NCBI RefSeq assembly: GCF_947499695.1
Contig: NZ_CANMPQ010000004.1
Span: 167,292 to 231,291 of the forward strand
DNA length: 64,000 nucleotides
DNA from: an uncultured Allomuricauda sp.
GTDB lineage: Bacteria > Bacteroidota > Bacteroidia > Flavobacteriales > Flavobacteriaceae
Direction of reading: 5' to 3'
The translations under genes and the position numbers were made by a program. Positions 42,610-52,584 of the stretch are shown one piece after another. Below the pieces are notes generated by a model. It worked only from the letters and a program-made list of their open reading frames with translations. It did no database searches and was not told where the DNA came from. The first letter of the stretch is position 1; each line of letters opens with the position of its first letter.

Positions 42610-43861
42610 ACAGGTAAAGCTTGTTATTGAGACTCTTTTTCGTACTCAGTATGGTAAAATGGTCTCATACCTCACTTCGAAATTCGGATTGGGTTTCTTG
42701 GAGAATGCAGAAGATGTTGTTCAAGAAACACTCTTTACCGCCTTTCAAAAATGGGCGTTTGATGGTATCCCTGAAAATCCCGAAGCTTGGATTTTTGTGG
42801 TCGCTAGAAACAAAGCCTATAATATTGTAAAGAAGCAACAAAAAAACTCCGAAATTGAGCTTGCCCGGCTGGTCGAGGAATTTTCAGCAAACGAAGATCA
42901 AATCTTCTTAAATCGGGAGATTGAAGACAATATGCTCCGCATTATTCTTCTCTGTTGTAATCTTAGCCTTCCCGTTGAGAGCAAGATTCTTTTTATTTTG
43001 AGTTGTTTGTGTGGATTCAGCAGAAAGGAACTTTCACAAGCGCTACTGATGAAGCCGGAAACAGTCAAAAAACGATTGTTCAGGGCCAAAAAAACCATTC
43101 GTGAACAAGACTTGAAACTAACAGATTCCAATCCGGAATCTTTAAAAGAGCAAATCGGCACTATCTGTAATATCCTTTACATTCTTTTCAATAAAGGCTA
43201 TAATTCCTCCAGTCATGAAAATGTAATTCGAAAAGATATTTGCTTTGAGGCAATGCGCTTGGTCAAATTACTCTTAGACCATTTCCATGATCATTCAAGA
43301 ACGCATGCTTTGTTTGCACTCATGTGCTTTCATTCAGCACGATTTGAAAGCAGAATTGACGACAAAGGAGCTATCGTATTGTTCAAGAATCAAGACAGAA
43401 ACTTGTGGAACCAGGACCTCATCAAATCTGGAATATACCACTTGTCCCAGGCGTCCACTGGAAATGTGATAACCGTATATCATTTTGAGGCAGCTATTGC
43501 CGCAGAACATTGCACGGCTCCAAACTTTGAAAAAACTCGTTGGACCTTTATTTTACAACAATATAAGCAGTTGTATAAACTCAAGCCCTCACCGATAATA
43601 CTGCTCAATATTGCAATCGTAAAAAACATGTTGGGTAGAACCACAGAATCCATAAATGAACTGCAGCTGTTAAAAGAACATCCACATTTACAATCATACT
43701 ATTTGTTGCATGCAACTTTAGGTGAACTGTTTGGAGCTCAGAAGAAGTATGCCCAGTCAATTCAGGCACTAGATACTGCCCTACGATTAACTGGTTCAAT
43801 TCAGGAACAGAACCTATTGTTAAGGAAAAGGCTTGAAATGGAGTCAAAATTAAATTCTTAA
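42587..43861 (+). CDS. ECF42-like RNA polymerase sigma factor
   Basis: 424 residues. The first ~170 residues hold sigma region 2 (GLGFLENAEDVVQETLFTAFQKWAFDGIPENPEAWIFVVARNKAYNIV) and region 4 (LSCLCGFSRKELSQALLMKPETVKKRLFRAKK); the C-terminal ~240 residues are a helical, TPR-like extension (ALFALMCFHSARFESR, then KPSPIILLNIAIVKNMLGRT). This architecture, with YCII/DGPF genes alongside, is that of ECF42, for which the extension is thought to control activity in place of an anti-sigma factor. The start at 42587 overlaps the YCII gene; an ATG six bases later is equally possible. Confidence 0.88.
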   Translation: MNMNSQNEQVKLVIETLFRTQYGKMVSYLTSKFGLGFLENAEDVVQETLFTAFQKWAFDGIPENPEAWIFVVARNKAYNIVKKQQKNSEIELARLVEEFSANEDQIFLNREIEDNMLRIILLCCNLSLPVESKILFILSCLCGFSRKELSQALLMKPETVKKRLFRAKKTIREQDLKLTDSNPESLKEQIGTICNILYILFNKGYNSSSHENVIRKDICFEAMRLVKLLLDHFHDHSRTHALFALMCFHSARFESRIDDKGAIVLFKNQDRNLWNQDLIKSGIYHLSQASTGNVITVYHFEAAIAAEHCTAPNFEKTRWTFILQQYKQLYKLKPSPIILLNIAIVKNMLGRTTESINELQLLKEHPHLQSYYLLHATLGELFGAQKKYAQSIQALDTALRLTGSIQEQNLLLRKRLEMESKLNS

Positions 43862-43925
43862 GAAGATATTTTCTGGATTTCGTCCCCATTTACCTCTAAC
43901 ATATGTCTTCATTGTAAACTCTACA

Positions 43926-44354
43926 ATGAAATCTATTTTTTTATTTATGGCAATGGTCTTTACTGTTGTCACATTTTCTCAAAAACAGGAGGTTCATCTT
44001 GGAAATCTGAAAGTTAACCATCATGTTAAAGATACCTTGGAAGTCCGCAAATTTTACAAAGATGTGTTAGGCATGAAATTGATTACCCCTAAATCTCCCG
44101 TACCAAGGGATTACGTGGAATTTTCAAATGGTTTTCGAATAAACATCATTTATTTAAAGGAAAATGTCCCTTCAATTGCAGATTTCCATGAGGGTCTTTG
44201 GATTCGAATTCACACTGCGGATTTTAAAAATGTTGCCGAGCGCGTCAGACAATCAGGAGTAAAAATTATTCGTGATAAAGTAGAAAAAAATGAAATCTAT
44301 TTTCAAGCTCCCGGTGGACAGATTTTCCGGATGGGAGAAATACTATATAAATAA
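43926..44354 (+). CDS. Secreted VOC (glyoxalase-like) protein
   Basis: 142 residues. A signal peptide (MKSIFLFMAMVFTVVTFSQ) precedes one VOC domain with KVNHHVKDTLEVRKFYKDVLGMKLI, DYVEFSNGFRINIIYL and VEKNEIYFQAPGGQIFRMGE. The export signal is unusual for a glyoxalase-family protein, and a single VOC module probably dimerises. Substrate unknown. It is followed after eight bases by the secreted DinB gene. Confidence 0.8.
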   Translation: MKSIFLFMAMVFTVVTFSQKQEVHLGNLKVNHHVKDTLEVRKFYKDVLGMKLITPKSPVPRDYVEFSNGFRINIIYLKENVPSIADFHEGLWIRIHTADFKNVAERVRQSGVKIIRDKVEKNEIYFQAPGGQIFRMGEILYK

Positions 44355-44362
44355 ATATCAAT

Positions 44363-44974
44363 ATGAAAAAAACACTTTTAATTCTTTTAGTAACTATGGG
44401 AACGAGCAATGTATTAACCGCCCAAGACAAGGCATTGGACAAAACATTGGCTTTAGACCTTCTCCATCGGACATGGGAAGAGCTTGAAAAAACCGTTTCT
44501 TCCCTACAGGATACCGACTTGAACTATACTCCAAAAAGCGGAGGTTGGTCCGTCATGAATAACCTAGAACACCTCACATTGGTAGAGCCCGTACTTATTA
44601 TGGAAATCAAAAAAATTATTAATGGCAACGCTTTGGACACAAATAAAGACCTAAGTTCAGAAGATGGTTTGATCATTACCCAAATCACTGATAGAACCAG
44701 AAAGGTAGATACTCCGAAGCCTTTTAAGCCAATGCAAAAAAATAAACATAAAAGTAAAGATGATTTTTTACAGGAAATCAAAAGCACGCGAATGGATTTA
44801 ATCGCACTATTGGAAAACACCGAGGCTGATCTTCGCCATCTGTTTGGGCCTTACCCCTATGGGGAAGCGGATGCCTATCAGCAATTTATTATCGCAGCGG
44901 CTCATTCTTATCGTCATGTAATGCAAATACAAGAAGTATTAAACGAACTAAAACCTGATAAGAAAGCCAAATAA
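44363..44974 (+). CDS. Secreted DinB-family protein
   Basis: 203 residues with a signal peptide (cut after VLTAQ, about residue 20). A DinB-like four-helix bundle follows: LLHRTWEELEKTVSSLQDTDLNYTPKSGGWSVMNNLEHLTLVEPVL with the first His, and AAHSYRHVMQIQEVLN with the two late His of the metal triad. It follows the VOC gene, suggesting co-transcription, and ends before a strong terminator (44996-45020). Confidence 0.85.
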   Translation: MKKTLLILLVTMGTSNVLTAQDKALDKTLALDLLHRTWEELEKTVSSLQDTDLNYTPKSGGWSVMNNLEHLTLVEPVLIMEIKKIINGNALDTNKDLSSEDGLIITQITDRTRKVDTPKPFKPMQKNKHKSKDDFLQEIKSTRMDLIALLENTEADLRHLFGPYPYGEADAYQQFIIAAAHSYRHVMQIQEVLNELKPDKKAK

Positions 44975-44995
44975 TTAGGTAGTTTCTTTTCTAAG

Positions 44996-45020
44996 ACCGC
45001 TCTATAAGAGCGGTTTTTTT
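44996..45020 (+). terminator. Rho-independent terminator after the DinB gene
   Basis: ACCGCTCT (44996-45003), a short loop and AGAGCGGT (45007-45014) followed by seven T. Confidence 0.88.
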
Positions 45021-45035
45021 ATGTTAACCTAGATA

Positions 45036-46238
45036 TTATTCTACCCAAAACTCAGGGACTTCTTCTGAACCAAGTTCTCGGCAATCTCCACATACTATAG
45101 GTACCACAACAAAAGGCCCACCATCAATATCACCATCGTTTTTTGTCACATAGCTTACAAGTCCTTCCTCCATGAATACTCTAAGGACACAACCTTCAGA
45201 AGAACTAGCAAATGGTGGAGCAATCTCCACACAACGATCTACATACTGGGGTAAACCTCTATCTGGAAATAAATCTGAGTAATTAAAAAAAACACGCTTT
45301 TCTGATTCCGAGTTTATATCGAAGAAACCTATTACCTTTTCGCTTCTGTCATATGTGTTGGCTATGTTTCCCTGAATAAATCCTGGTTGGTTTTCTGAAA
45401 ACACTGACTCGCTGCTCGAAAGTTCATTTAAAACTTTGTAAAAATTAAAGCTCTGGTCTGACTGCACATACTGCCTTACAAGAATGCTATAACGATGCGA
45501 AATAATGTAGTTGTCGGTTGGAATAAACCTAACCATAAATTGGTCTACACGATCTTCAGACAAATCTTTTGTTGAAGTCTGTAGAATATTGACAGATTTA
45601 TTTTGTTTGAAACAAACCTCCTTATATTCAGTGTCAGGGGACTCCTCCATGGCACAGCGAGTACCTTCAATAGGAACTAAGGTTTTGGGCCTCCATTTTG
45701 GAGCAATAATTTTATAGGTCTCTTCATACTCATATCGATAATTCTTTGGTGATCCATCTGCGTCAAAACTGTTTGCAAGGATAGCCACTCCTTCTTCTCC
45801 CAAATCATTAGTAATCACTTTTATCGAAACACTATCCAATGGGTTTCGTTCGGGCAATACTTCCTTGCTAGATTCATATATCGACCCATTTTGAGTTGTT
45901 ATTAAAAGTTGGTATTCTACCCCTTCTTTAGCCGCAAATTCATTCTCGGAGGTATAAATGCCATTCTGCATGTCAATAAATTTGAACTTATGGCCTTCAC
46001 TGTTACATAAGGAAATTTCCGCACCGGCAAGAGGGTTTAACCCTCCTTCAAATTCAAAGGTTCGGGAGAGGTAAATATTTTGGTGTTTCAATTTATCAGT
46101 AAGCGTTGCTTGCACAACCAATAAGTCCTCAAAATCAACAAATGCTGGACTAATTTCTTCAATACAACTTGAGATAGTCCCTATACCAAGTAATAATACC
46201 TTAAGATAAAACCATTTAACAACGACTTTGATACGCAT
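45036..46238 (-). CDS. DUF4249 lipoprotein
   Basis: 400 residues. The signal with Cys25 (SSC) is followed by the DUF4249 opening PAFVDFEDLLVVQATLTDK, a Greek-key/CNA-B-like domain (NPLAGAEISLCNSEGHKFKF), and cysteine pairs near the end (VPIVCGDCRELG). DUF4249 proteins usually neighbour TonB-dependent receptors and are believed to assist them. Here the receptor operon is the next gene group upstream, but a terminator lies between, so co-transcription is unlikely. The leader has a structured hairpin (46255-46276). Confidence 0.82.
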   Translation of the reverse strand: MRIKVVVKWFYLKVLLLGIGTISSCIEEISPAFVDFEDLLVVQATLTDKLKHQNIYLSRTFEFEGGLNPLAGAEISLCNSEGHKFKFIDMQNGIYTSENEFAAKEGVEYQLLITTQNGSIYESSKEVLPERNPLDSVSIKVITNDLGEEGVAILANSFDADGSPKNYRYEYEETYKIIAPKWRPKTLVPIEGTRCAMEESPDTEYKEVCFKQNKSVNILQTSTKDLSEDRVDQFMVRFIPTDNYIISHRYSILVRQYVQSDQSFNFYKVLNELSSSESVFSENQPGFIQGNIANTYDRSEKVIGFFDINSESEKRVFFNYSDLFPDRGLPQYVDRCVEIAPPFASSSEGCVLRVFMEEGLVSYVTKNDGDIDGGPFVVVPIVCGDCRELGSEEVPEFWVE

Positions 46239-46254
46239 AAAAAAGAGGAATGAT

Positions 46255-46276
46255 AAAGGCCGGTATCCCGGCCTTT
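46255..46276 (-). other. GC-rich hairpin in the DUF4249 leader
   Basis: AAAGGCCGG and CCGGCCTTT (9-bp arms, 4-base loop) 17-38 bases before the start at 46238, followed on the minus strand by a T-rich stretch after about ten bases. A regulatory RNA structure or an imperfect terminator are both possible. Confidence 0.45.
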
Positions 46277-46452
46277 ATTCTAGCTAATTCATTAATCTTA
46301 AACGAGAACAAAACTTTCTCTATAGATTATATGTTTAAAAATAGACAAGGAAATGTCCAGGCCACGAAGAATTGTTTTGAACGACCATGGTTTTGTTGCG
46401 AACGGACGTATAAAAAGTCTATTATATTTAATAGTTTCACCTGGTTTTCACA

Positions 46453-46483
46453 AATAAAAAAAACCGCTCCCAAAGGAGCGGTT
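46453..46483 (-). terminator. Rho-independent terminator after the SusCD-associated operon
   Basis: On the minus strand AACCGCTCC, a 4-base loop, GGAGCGGTT and a T-run, 32 bases after the stop at 46515. Confidence 0.85.
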
Positions 46484-46514
46484 CTTAGAAAACTCTAAAC
46501 CCAAAAAAGGTTGG

Positions 46515-47402
46515 TTATTCACAGATATTCAGTACAATTTCACCTGGAGTTGGGCCAGGGCCGCCAGCAGCGGCGACAGACCCATTGGGTGCAATCAACT
46601 CATAGGTGTGTTCTTCTTCAAAATTTCCCGGCGTATATTCCCAAAGAAGTTCGGAGGTACCGCCAGGCACATTGATTACAAAGGAAGATGCTGTTCCATC
46701 AGCAACGGATACTGTATAATCAGTGCTAGACCCATCTATAGTCACTGTAATAAATGCTCCATCCCAGCCATCTCCAAAACTATCATCCATATCTAAGGTA
46801 TAATCGCCAGTAAAAGGAGTGACAGGAATGCATTTAATACCTGCCCTATACGCATATGGAGAAGAAAAGAAAGATCCCCCAGATACATTTCCTGATGCAT
46901 TTATATCGGTAAAAGACCGTCCATCAGTCAGATTCAAAACCAATCTGACATTTATTTCATCTCCTCCGGTAACATTTGCTGGTGTATTAGTCACACCAAT
47001 AGTGCTCAAGGCTTCACTCAACGTAATGGAAAAGCTAGTTCTAGGAAGACCGTTTGGCCCAGGACTGAAATCAGAAGCTTGCAAACTCATAAGTAGTTGC
47101 TCTTGCGAAGTGGTGATTCCATTGGATTCGGTATTATCCACAAAATCCAAATAGATTTCCACATCTCGAAAAAGATCCCCATCTTCCAAATCCTGTTCTT
47201 CAATGGTCATTGCAAAAATAGACTCTGGATCAAATACGTTAAAGCTTGTACTTTCAAATGATATTGTCCGGATAACGGCTCCGCGTTCCACTGTCTCCTG
47301 AATTTTCAGACTTAACTTGTCATCCTCACTACATGAAACTGTCACCAATGCTAGGATCACTAGACTTAGCTGTAATTTTAGTTTAAATAAATTGTTTTTC
47401 AT
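46515..47402 (-). CDS. SusCD-associated lipoprotein, unknown function
   Basis: 295 residues; lipobox VSC (Cys24). A beta-rich N-terminal domain (MTIEEQDLEDGDLFRDVEIYLDF) is followed by the motif DSFGDGWDGAFITVTIDG (about 210-227), found in many Bacteroidota surface proteins, and a Gly/Pro-rich turn near residue 280. It is the third gene of the SusC-SusD operon (12-base gap) and is probably a surface-exposed, substrate-binding lipoprotein of that transporter. The substrate is unknown. Confidence 0.72.
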   Translation of the reverse strand: MKNNLFKLKLQLSLVILALVTVSCSEDDKLSLKIQETVERGAVIRTISFESTSFNVFDPESIFAMTIEEQDLEDGDLFRDVEIYLDFVDNTESNGITTSQEQLLMSLQASDFSPGPNGLPRTSFSITLSEALSTIGVTNTPANVTGGDEINVRLVLNLTDGRSFTDINASGNVSGGSFFSSPYAYRAGIKCIPVTPFTGDYTLDMDDSFGDGWDGAFITVTIDGSSTDYTVSVADGTASSFVINVPGGTSELLWEYTPGNFEEEHTYELIAPNGSVAAAGGPGPTPGEIVLNICE

Positions 47403-47414
47403 TGTAAGTACTTT

Positions 47415-49124
47415 TTAGTTAGCTATCGGAGAATTGTTAGTATCCCAGAACACTGGTTCTGTATGGCTTGCTTTCTGACTTATACTAGAATTGTTGTTCA
47501 CAGCGTCGGAAGGATAGTATAAGGAACGTATTACACTTCCAGGATCGGGCTCAAGATTGGGCTGAAGTGTAGTTGGATACCCGGTTCTTCGATAAAAATT
47601 ATAAGTTTCCACACCATTTCCGAAATGGGCAATAAAAAACTGCTCTCCCAAAATATCCCATTTCCCCTCGGTATCCGCGTTCTGAAAATTGCTTTGCAAA
47701 GCACCACGGTACGCAGTGATATCTGCCGGTGATGGCTCAAAGGAAGTGTCGGCTCCCGCCTCCCTTCCTACAAGAAAGTTTTGCACTTTAGCCACAGATT
47801 TATCAAAAGCAGCTAATAAAAATCCTTCCGCGGCAGTTTCATCTCCATTAACCATTGCTATCTCCGCTCTCATGAAATCCACACCAAAAGCAGTCAGCAA
47901 ATTAGTAATCCCATTTCCTCCAGAACCGGCAGTTGCGGAGACAGCCTCAAAGGAGTCGTCATCAAACCTACCACCAACTGGATAAGAACCGTAAACAGCT
48001 CTCCTTAACCCATCTGGTGGAATACCATCAGTATCACCATGATCACGGCCCCAATAGCCATTATCCAACCAGCAGAATGTGAAATTACCATCTATGTAAT
48101 GTTGTGGTGGGCTTTCCAATGAACAGCTCAAAAGTTCTTCATCTGGCGAAATTTCCGCTCCCGGCACATTAGTGTTTTGCCTATAAAAGTAGTATCGAGT
48201 CCTAGGATCATTCGTTGTATCCAAAAGGTTCATCAACCATGTGGACATATATTCATTTGCACCTCCCGCAGTATAGTTAAGTCCATATCTTGGATGCCTT
48301 ACATCGGGTTGAGAAGCATTGGTCCCTGGCCAGTTCCATTGGAAATCATCTGCAGTGTCCTGAATGTAGTTGCCTCCTGAAATTATACTATTAAAGGAAG
48401 TAATTGCATTCGAATCAACCAACCTACGTTGTAAATAGATTTTCATCTTCAAAGTGTTCGCTGCTGTTATCCATTTATCATAGTCATTTCCATAATAAAA
48501 ATCCACATCGGGATCGTTCAAAGCATCAGCATTAAAGCTTGCAATCGCTTCATCGATAAGACTCAACGCGGCATCGTAGACATCTGCTCCGGCATCCAAT
48601 CCCGGGTTAAAAATCCCTTCCCTGGCTTGAATAATTTCAGAATAAGGTACGTCCCCGAAAAAGTCTACCATCGTAATCATGAGGTACGCTTCAATGAATT
48701 GGGCAATACCTATATGATGAATTTGCCCAGACTCCTCGGCCAATGGGGTCATTGCTCTAATATCCGCTATTATACCCCTGTAACAATTGTCCCATTCATC
48801 ATCTACATCACTGGCTTGATATACACTGGCATAATTCCTTCCATTCATATTTACGATTCTGGTAATTTCCATACCTAGTTCGTTTAATCCGTCTCCATCG
48901 GTGTTACCTCCTGAGTCCCAATTATCATTTATGTCATTGTCCGCATCCCCCTCAAATTGTCGCACAAAATCCTCTTGGATTGAGTTAATAAAAAAGTCGA
49001 CATTTGCTTGTTCTGGAACAAGATCGTTGGGGTTATTGGTTAAATCTAAATCTGTTGTTTCGCATGATGACAGCATCAAAATTCCCGACATCAAGGCTCC
49101 TAGTATATTTCTATATAATTTCAT
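47415..49124 (-). CDS. SusD/RagB-family outer-membrane lipoprotein
   Basis: 569 residues. Lipobox LSSC (Cys21), then the SusD-like N-terminus with LDLTNNPNDLVPEQANVDFF and TPR-type helices (IAQFIEAYLMITMVDFFGDVPYSEI, YDKWITAANTLKMKIYLQRRLV). It caps the SusC channel and captures substrate at the cell surface. The length is normal. Start at 49124 leaves 11 bases to SusC. No CAZyme or peptidase lies nearby, so the substrate (glycan, peptide or other) is not inferable. Confidence 0.93.
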   Translation of the reverse strand: MKLYRNILGALMSGILMLSSCETTDLDLTNNPNDLVPEQANVDFFINSIQEDFVRQFEGDADNDINDNWDSGGNTDGDGLNELGMEITRIVNMNGRNYASVYQASDVDDEWDNCYRGIIADIRAMTPLAEESGQIHHIGIAQFIEAYLMITMVDFFGDVPYSEIIQAREGIFNPGLDAGADVYDAALSLIDEAIASFNADALNDPDVDFYYGNDYDKWITAANTLKMKIYLQRRLVDSNAITSFNSIISGGNYIQDTADDFQWNWPGTNASQPDVRHPRYGLNYTAGGANEYMSTWLMNLLDTTNDPRTRYYFYRQNTNVPGAEISPDEELLSCSLESPPQHYIDGNFTFCWLDNGYWGRDHGDTDGIPPDGLRRAVYGSYPVGGRFDDDSFEAVSATAGSGGNGITNLLTAFGVDFMRAEIAMVNGDETAAEGFLLAAFDKSVAKVQNFLVGREAGADTSFEPSPADITAYRGALQSNFQNADTEGKWDILGEQFFIAHFGNGVETYNFYRRTGYPTTLQPNLEPDPGSVIRSLYYPSDAVNNNSSISQKASHTEPVFWDTNNSPIAN

Positions 49125-49135
49125 GCTTCTTTTTT

Positions 49136-52100
49136 TTAGAATGATGCTTTAATACTAAATCCATATCTCCTAGAACTGGGTCCGTTGATAAAATCAAAAC
49201 CAAAGCCATTACCAACACCGGTACCCGACGTATTGGGGTCCAGATTAGCTCCTTTAGGCGTATTAACAGCTCTAAACCAAAGGTTTTGTCCTGATAGTGT
49301 AAAGACGAGTTGTCCGAATGGGGTTTTATCCAAGAATTTTTTCGGGAGAGCATAACTTAACGAGGCTTCTTGCAAACGGATTGCCGTAGCATCATAAACC
49401 TGTGCCTCACTCTGTCCAAACAGTAAATTATTGAAGAAATACTGCGAGTTGTTTAGCTGCACTCGGTTTGGGCTACCGTTGACATCCACTCCTTCCAAAA
49501 TATAAGTATCTTCTCTATTAAGTGTTTCTGGAATCAAACCTCTTCCCAATAATGTAGAAATGGTTTGCGAATAAATATCTCCACCTTGGGTATAATTCCA
49601 TTGGAAACCTAGGCTAAAATTCTTATAGGATATGGTATTGCGCATGTTCATCACCCAATCTGGGTTAGGGTCACCTATCACTCCATCTGTAGGATTCGGC
49701 AGATAGTTTCCATCTTGGCCGACCACCAAGTTTCCTGAATCATCACGAAGAATCCTTGTTCCAAAAAGTACTCCGAAGGGTTCTCCCTCGATCGCGGCGT
49801 TTCCAAGGTTACCAAAACCACTAAAAACAACCTGATCAGTATCCAACCCTAAATCAGCCACGGTGGTTTCATAAGCCGTAAAGTTTACATTAGTAGTCCA
49901 TGAAAATCCATCATTGGCTTTTGACCGTATCCAATTGACCCCTAAATCTGCCTCAACACCCTCTGATTCAATTTTACCGATATTAGTAGAAGTAATTGTA
50001 AAGCCAGTTGCGGGGTCTAATGGTCTATCCAAAATCAGGTTATTGGTGTTTCTTTTATAAATAGAAGCTTCTAGGGTGATTCGTCCATCCCACCATCTAC
50101 TTTCAATTCCCAATTCAATCTCTTCCAATGTTTCTGGTTCCAAGTTCGGATTACCCAAGCGAGAGCCGGTACTATTGGAAACAATATTGGTTCCAGTATT
50201 ATCCTGAGTGTCCTGTGTATCCAAAAACAATGTATTGGCAATAGGATATGGTGAAATGGTTTCAAAATTCGCTGAAACTCCAATACCGGCCCTTATTTTT
50301 AAATAGTTCAAAATCTTTTCTGATTTTAATCCATCTATAGCCTTTGTCGGAATAAAGGATACACTGGCGCTTGGATAGAATTGAGACCTGTTATCTCTAG
50401 AAAAATTGGAAACCCAGTCGTTTCGAGCAGCCAAAGTTAGATAAACCATGCTGTCATAGTCGAAGTCCGTCTGTGCGTAAACACCAACAAGATTTCTCTC
50501 CCTAAACGTCTGAATCTCATTTTGATTGAGGAAATTGAAGTGACGAAGCACCCCAAAAACCTGCTGCCCATCACTAGCTACTCCATTTTGGTCGAAAATC
50601 GTTCTTCTGGAAGTTGCTCCAAGGTTAAAAGTCGATCCAATTTTATCCGTTATATCGAAACTCCCATTTAGCGCTAAATTATGATCCCAAATGGTACTCG
50701 TGTTGTTCCATGTCTCGTAAATACCGCTAGCCAATCGGATATCATTACTCTGACTATTGATTCCTCCTTTGTTTTGAAAATTGGCATTGTTCTCCGAATA
50801 AATATCAATACCAGCTCTGTATAAAATATTCAAGTTATCCGTCAAGTCATATTGCAATGAAGCTTGTCCAAAAACTCGATTGGTTTCTTGGTTGAACTCC
50901 GCATTGAAAACTGTCCAAAGTGGATGTTGAATCGTATTATCCTGTCGGTAATAAACACTTCCTCCGGTAAGTGGGTCCTGATAAGGAAGCCCTTGGATAT
51001 CGATGCTTCTTGGAGTAAACCAGATATCCCCAAAAACTGAGGAACCTGTACCTGTCGCCCCACTTCCTGAGCTATATGCAACTGGGGGAGTGACAAATTT
51101 GGTCCTCGAAAAATTAAGAGTACCTGTCGCGGTAAATTTATTGGACAATTGAGCTTTTCCTCCAATGGACAAATTGTTTCGGGTCAAACCATTGTTCGGA
51201 GTAAAGCCATTATCTTTCAAATGGCCGAAACTCACATTGTAGCCTATTTTCCCATCTTCAGAACTACCTCTTACCCCAATAGAAGTATTTGTCACAGTTC
51301 CTGTCCTGAAAAAATCCTTAACACTATCATAAGGTCTCCACTCGTAACGAGCCCCTTGAAACTCCGGAAAAGCGGCTTGGATAGCAGCAGTGGATGTTGA
51401 ATACGGATGCGCTAATGTTCCATTATCATCAATTTGAGATTGGGCTCCCCAACCGGCAGCACCTTCCCGTGAAAAAGATGGACCCCAGTTACTAAAAAAC
51501 CAACCAAAGTTTTGATCAAAACCATTTCCATATTCATTTTGATAATCTGGTACTGAAGCAACCTTATTAAAAAAGAATGACGAATTGACTGTAATCTCCG
51601 TCTTTTTCGGGCCTGTCCCTGCTGAACCGGATTTTGTGGTAATCAAAATTACTCCGTTCCTCCCTTGCGAACCATAAAGCGTAGCTGCAGCCAGTCCTTT
51701 AAGGACATTGACGCTTTCGATATTGTTTGGATCTAAGTCCAAGAATCGACTGGAACCATTGTTACCATTGATAAAGTCATCACGGTCCCCAATTCTACCG
51801 GAAGCATTTGTATCCGTACTAAAAGGAACTCCATCTACAATAAACAGGGCCTGGTTACTAGAACTGAAAGTGCTATAGCCTCTAATTATCACATTGGTTC
51901 CTGAACCGGAAAGTCCATTTTGCTGCAAAATTTGAACTCCAGAGGCTTTTCCTTGCAAAACCCTTCCTACGTCTCCTTCAGGCCTGGATTCCAATTGTTC
52001 ATTTCCTACTTCGGTGACCGCGTAGCCCAGAGCTTGTTTCTCCCTTTTAATTCCTAAGGCAGTAACTACTACTTCCTGGAGCGCTTGAGCATCCTCATTC

Positions 52101-52375
52101 ATGGTCACATTTATGGTATCCGAAGTACCCACTGAGACACGCACATCTTTTTGACCAATGTAAGTGAACAGCAATACCTGGCCTTCACTGGCTTGGATGA
52201 TATAATTACCATCAAAATCTGTTTGTGTTCCAATTGAGGTTCCTTCAATAACGATGTTGACTCCAGGCAATGTAAGCCCAGATTGGTCTACCACCGTACC
52301 AGAAATAGTCTTCTGTTGGGCATTAATAACTACCGCCAACAGCAGTAGTAATGCCATAAGCAAACGTTTCTTCAT
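49136..52375 (-). CDS. SusC/RagA-family TonB-linked outer-membrane protein
   Basis: 1079 residues. Signal peptide, CarboxypepD-reg-like domain (ISGTVVDQSGLTLPGVNIVIEGTSIG, about 24-49), the TonB box region, plug domain with ALQEVVVTALGIKREKQALGYAV and GRVLQGKASGVQIL, and a 22-strand barrel ending in an aromatic residue (FSIKASF). It imports substrate with SusD using TonB energy. It is the first gene of the operon and divergent from the LytTR regulator. From memory, LytTR/LytS pairs do sit next to SusCD loci, so a local regulation is plausible. Confidence 0.95.
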   Translation of the reverse strand: MKKRLLMALLLLLAVVINAQQKTISGTVVDQSGLTLPGVNIVIEGTSIGTQTDFDGNYIIQASEGQVLLFTYIGQKDVRVSVGTSDTINVTMNEDAQALQEVVVTALGIKREKQALGYAVTEVGNEQLESRPEGDVGRVLQGKASGVQILQQNGLSGSGTNVIIRGYSTFSSSNQALFIVDGVPFSTDTNASGRIGDRDDFINGNNGSSRFLDLDPNNIESVNVLKGLAAATLYGSQGRNGVILITTKSGSAGTGPKKTEITVNSSFFFNKVASVPDYQNEYGNGFDQNFGWFFSNWGPSFSREGAAGWGAQSQIDDNGTLAHPYSTSTAAIQAAFPEFQGARYEWRPYDSVKDFFRTGTVTNTSIGVRGSSEDGKIGYNVSFGHLKDNGFTPNNGLTRNNLSIGGKAQLSNKFTATGTLNFSRTKFVTPPVAYSSGSGATGTGSSVFGDIWFTPRSIDIQGLPYQDPLTGGSVYYRQDNTIQHPLWTVFNAEFNQETNRVFGQASLQYDLTDNLNILYRAGIDIYSENNANFQNKGGINSQSNDIRLASGIYETWNNTSTIWDHNLALNGSFDITDKIGSTFNLGATSRRTIFDQNGVASDGQQVFGVLRHFNFLNQNEIQTFRERNLVGVYAQTDFDYDSMVYLTLAARNDWVSNFSRDNRSQFYPSASVSFIPTKAIDGLKSEKILNYLKIRAGIGVSANFETISPYPIANTLFLDTQDTQDNTGTNIVSNSTGSRLGNPNLEPETLEEIELGIESRWWDGRITLEASIYKRNTNNLILDRPLDPATGFTITSTNIGKIESEGVEADLGVNWIRSKANDGFSWTTNVNFTAYETTVADLGLDTDQVVFSGFGNLGNAAIEGEPFGVLFGTRILRDDSGNLVVGQDGNYLPNPTDGVIGDPNPDWVMNMRNTISYKNFSLGFQWNYTQGGDIYSQTISTLLGRGLIPETLNREDTYILEGVDVNGSPNRVQLNNSQYFFNNLLFGQSEAQVYDATAIRLQEASLSYALPKKFLDKTPFGQLVFTLSGQNLWFRAVNTPKGANLDPNTSGTGVGNGFGFDFINGPSSRRYGFSIKASF

Positions 52376-52584
52376 AAGTTAATTTTATTTGAGTTATGGC
52401 GCCAAATTATCTGTTTTTATAGGCTGATGTCCCCATTTTGTGGTGAACGATTGTCATTATGTTTTAAAGGGTGTAAAAACAATTCTGAATGGACGTATAT
52501 ACCAATAATGTAGATGACAAGGGTAGATTTGCATCTCAAATCATGAGTACTTTTGATAGTTTTAATAGAGCTCTTGTGGAACGT

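Noticed and set aside
46250..46498. A small plus-strand gene between the DUF4249 gene and the SusCD-linked lipoprotein
   Set aside because: The frame runs through both hairpins, has no start context and encodes a low-complexity product.
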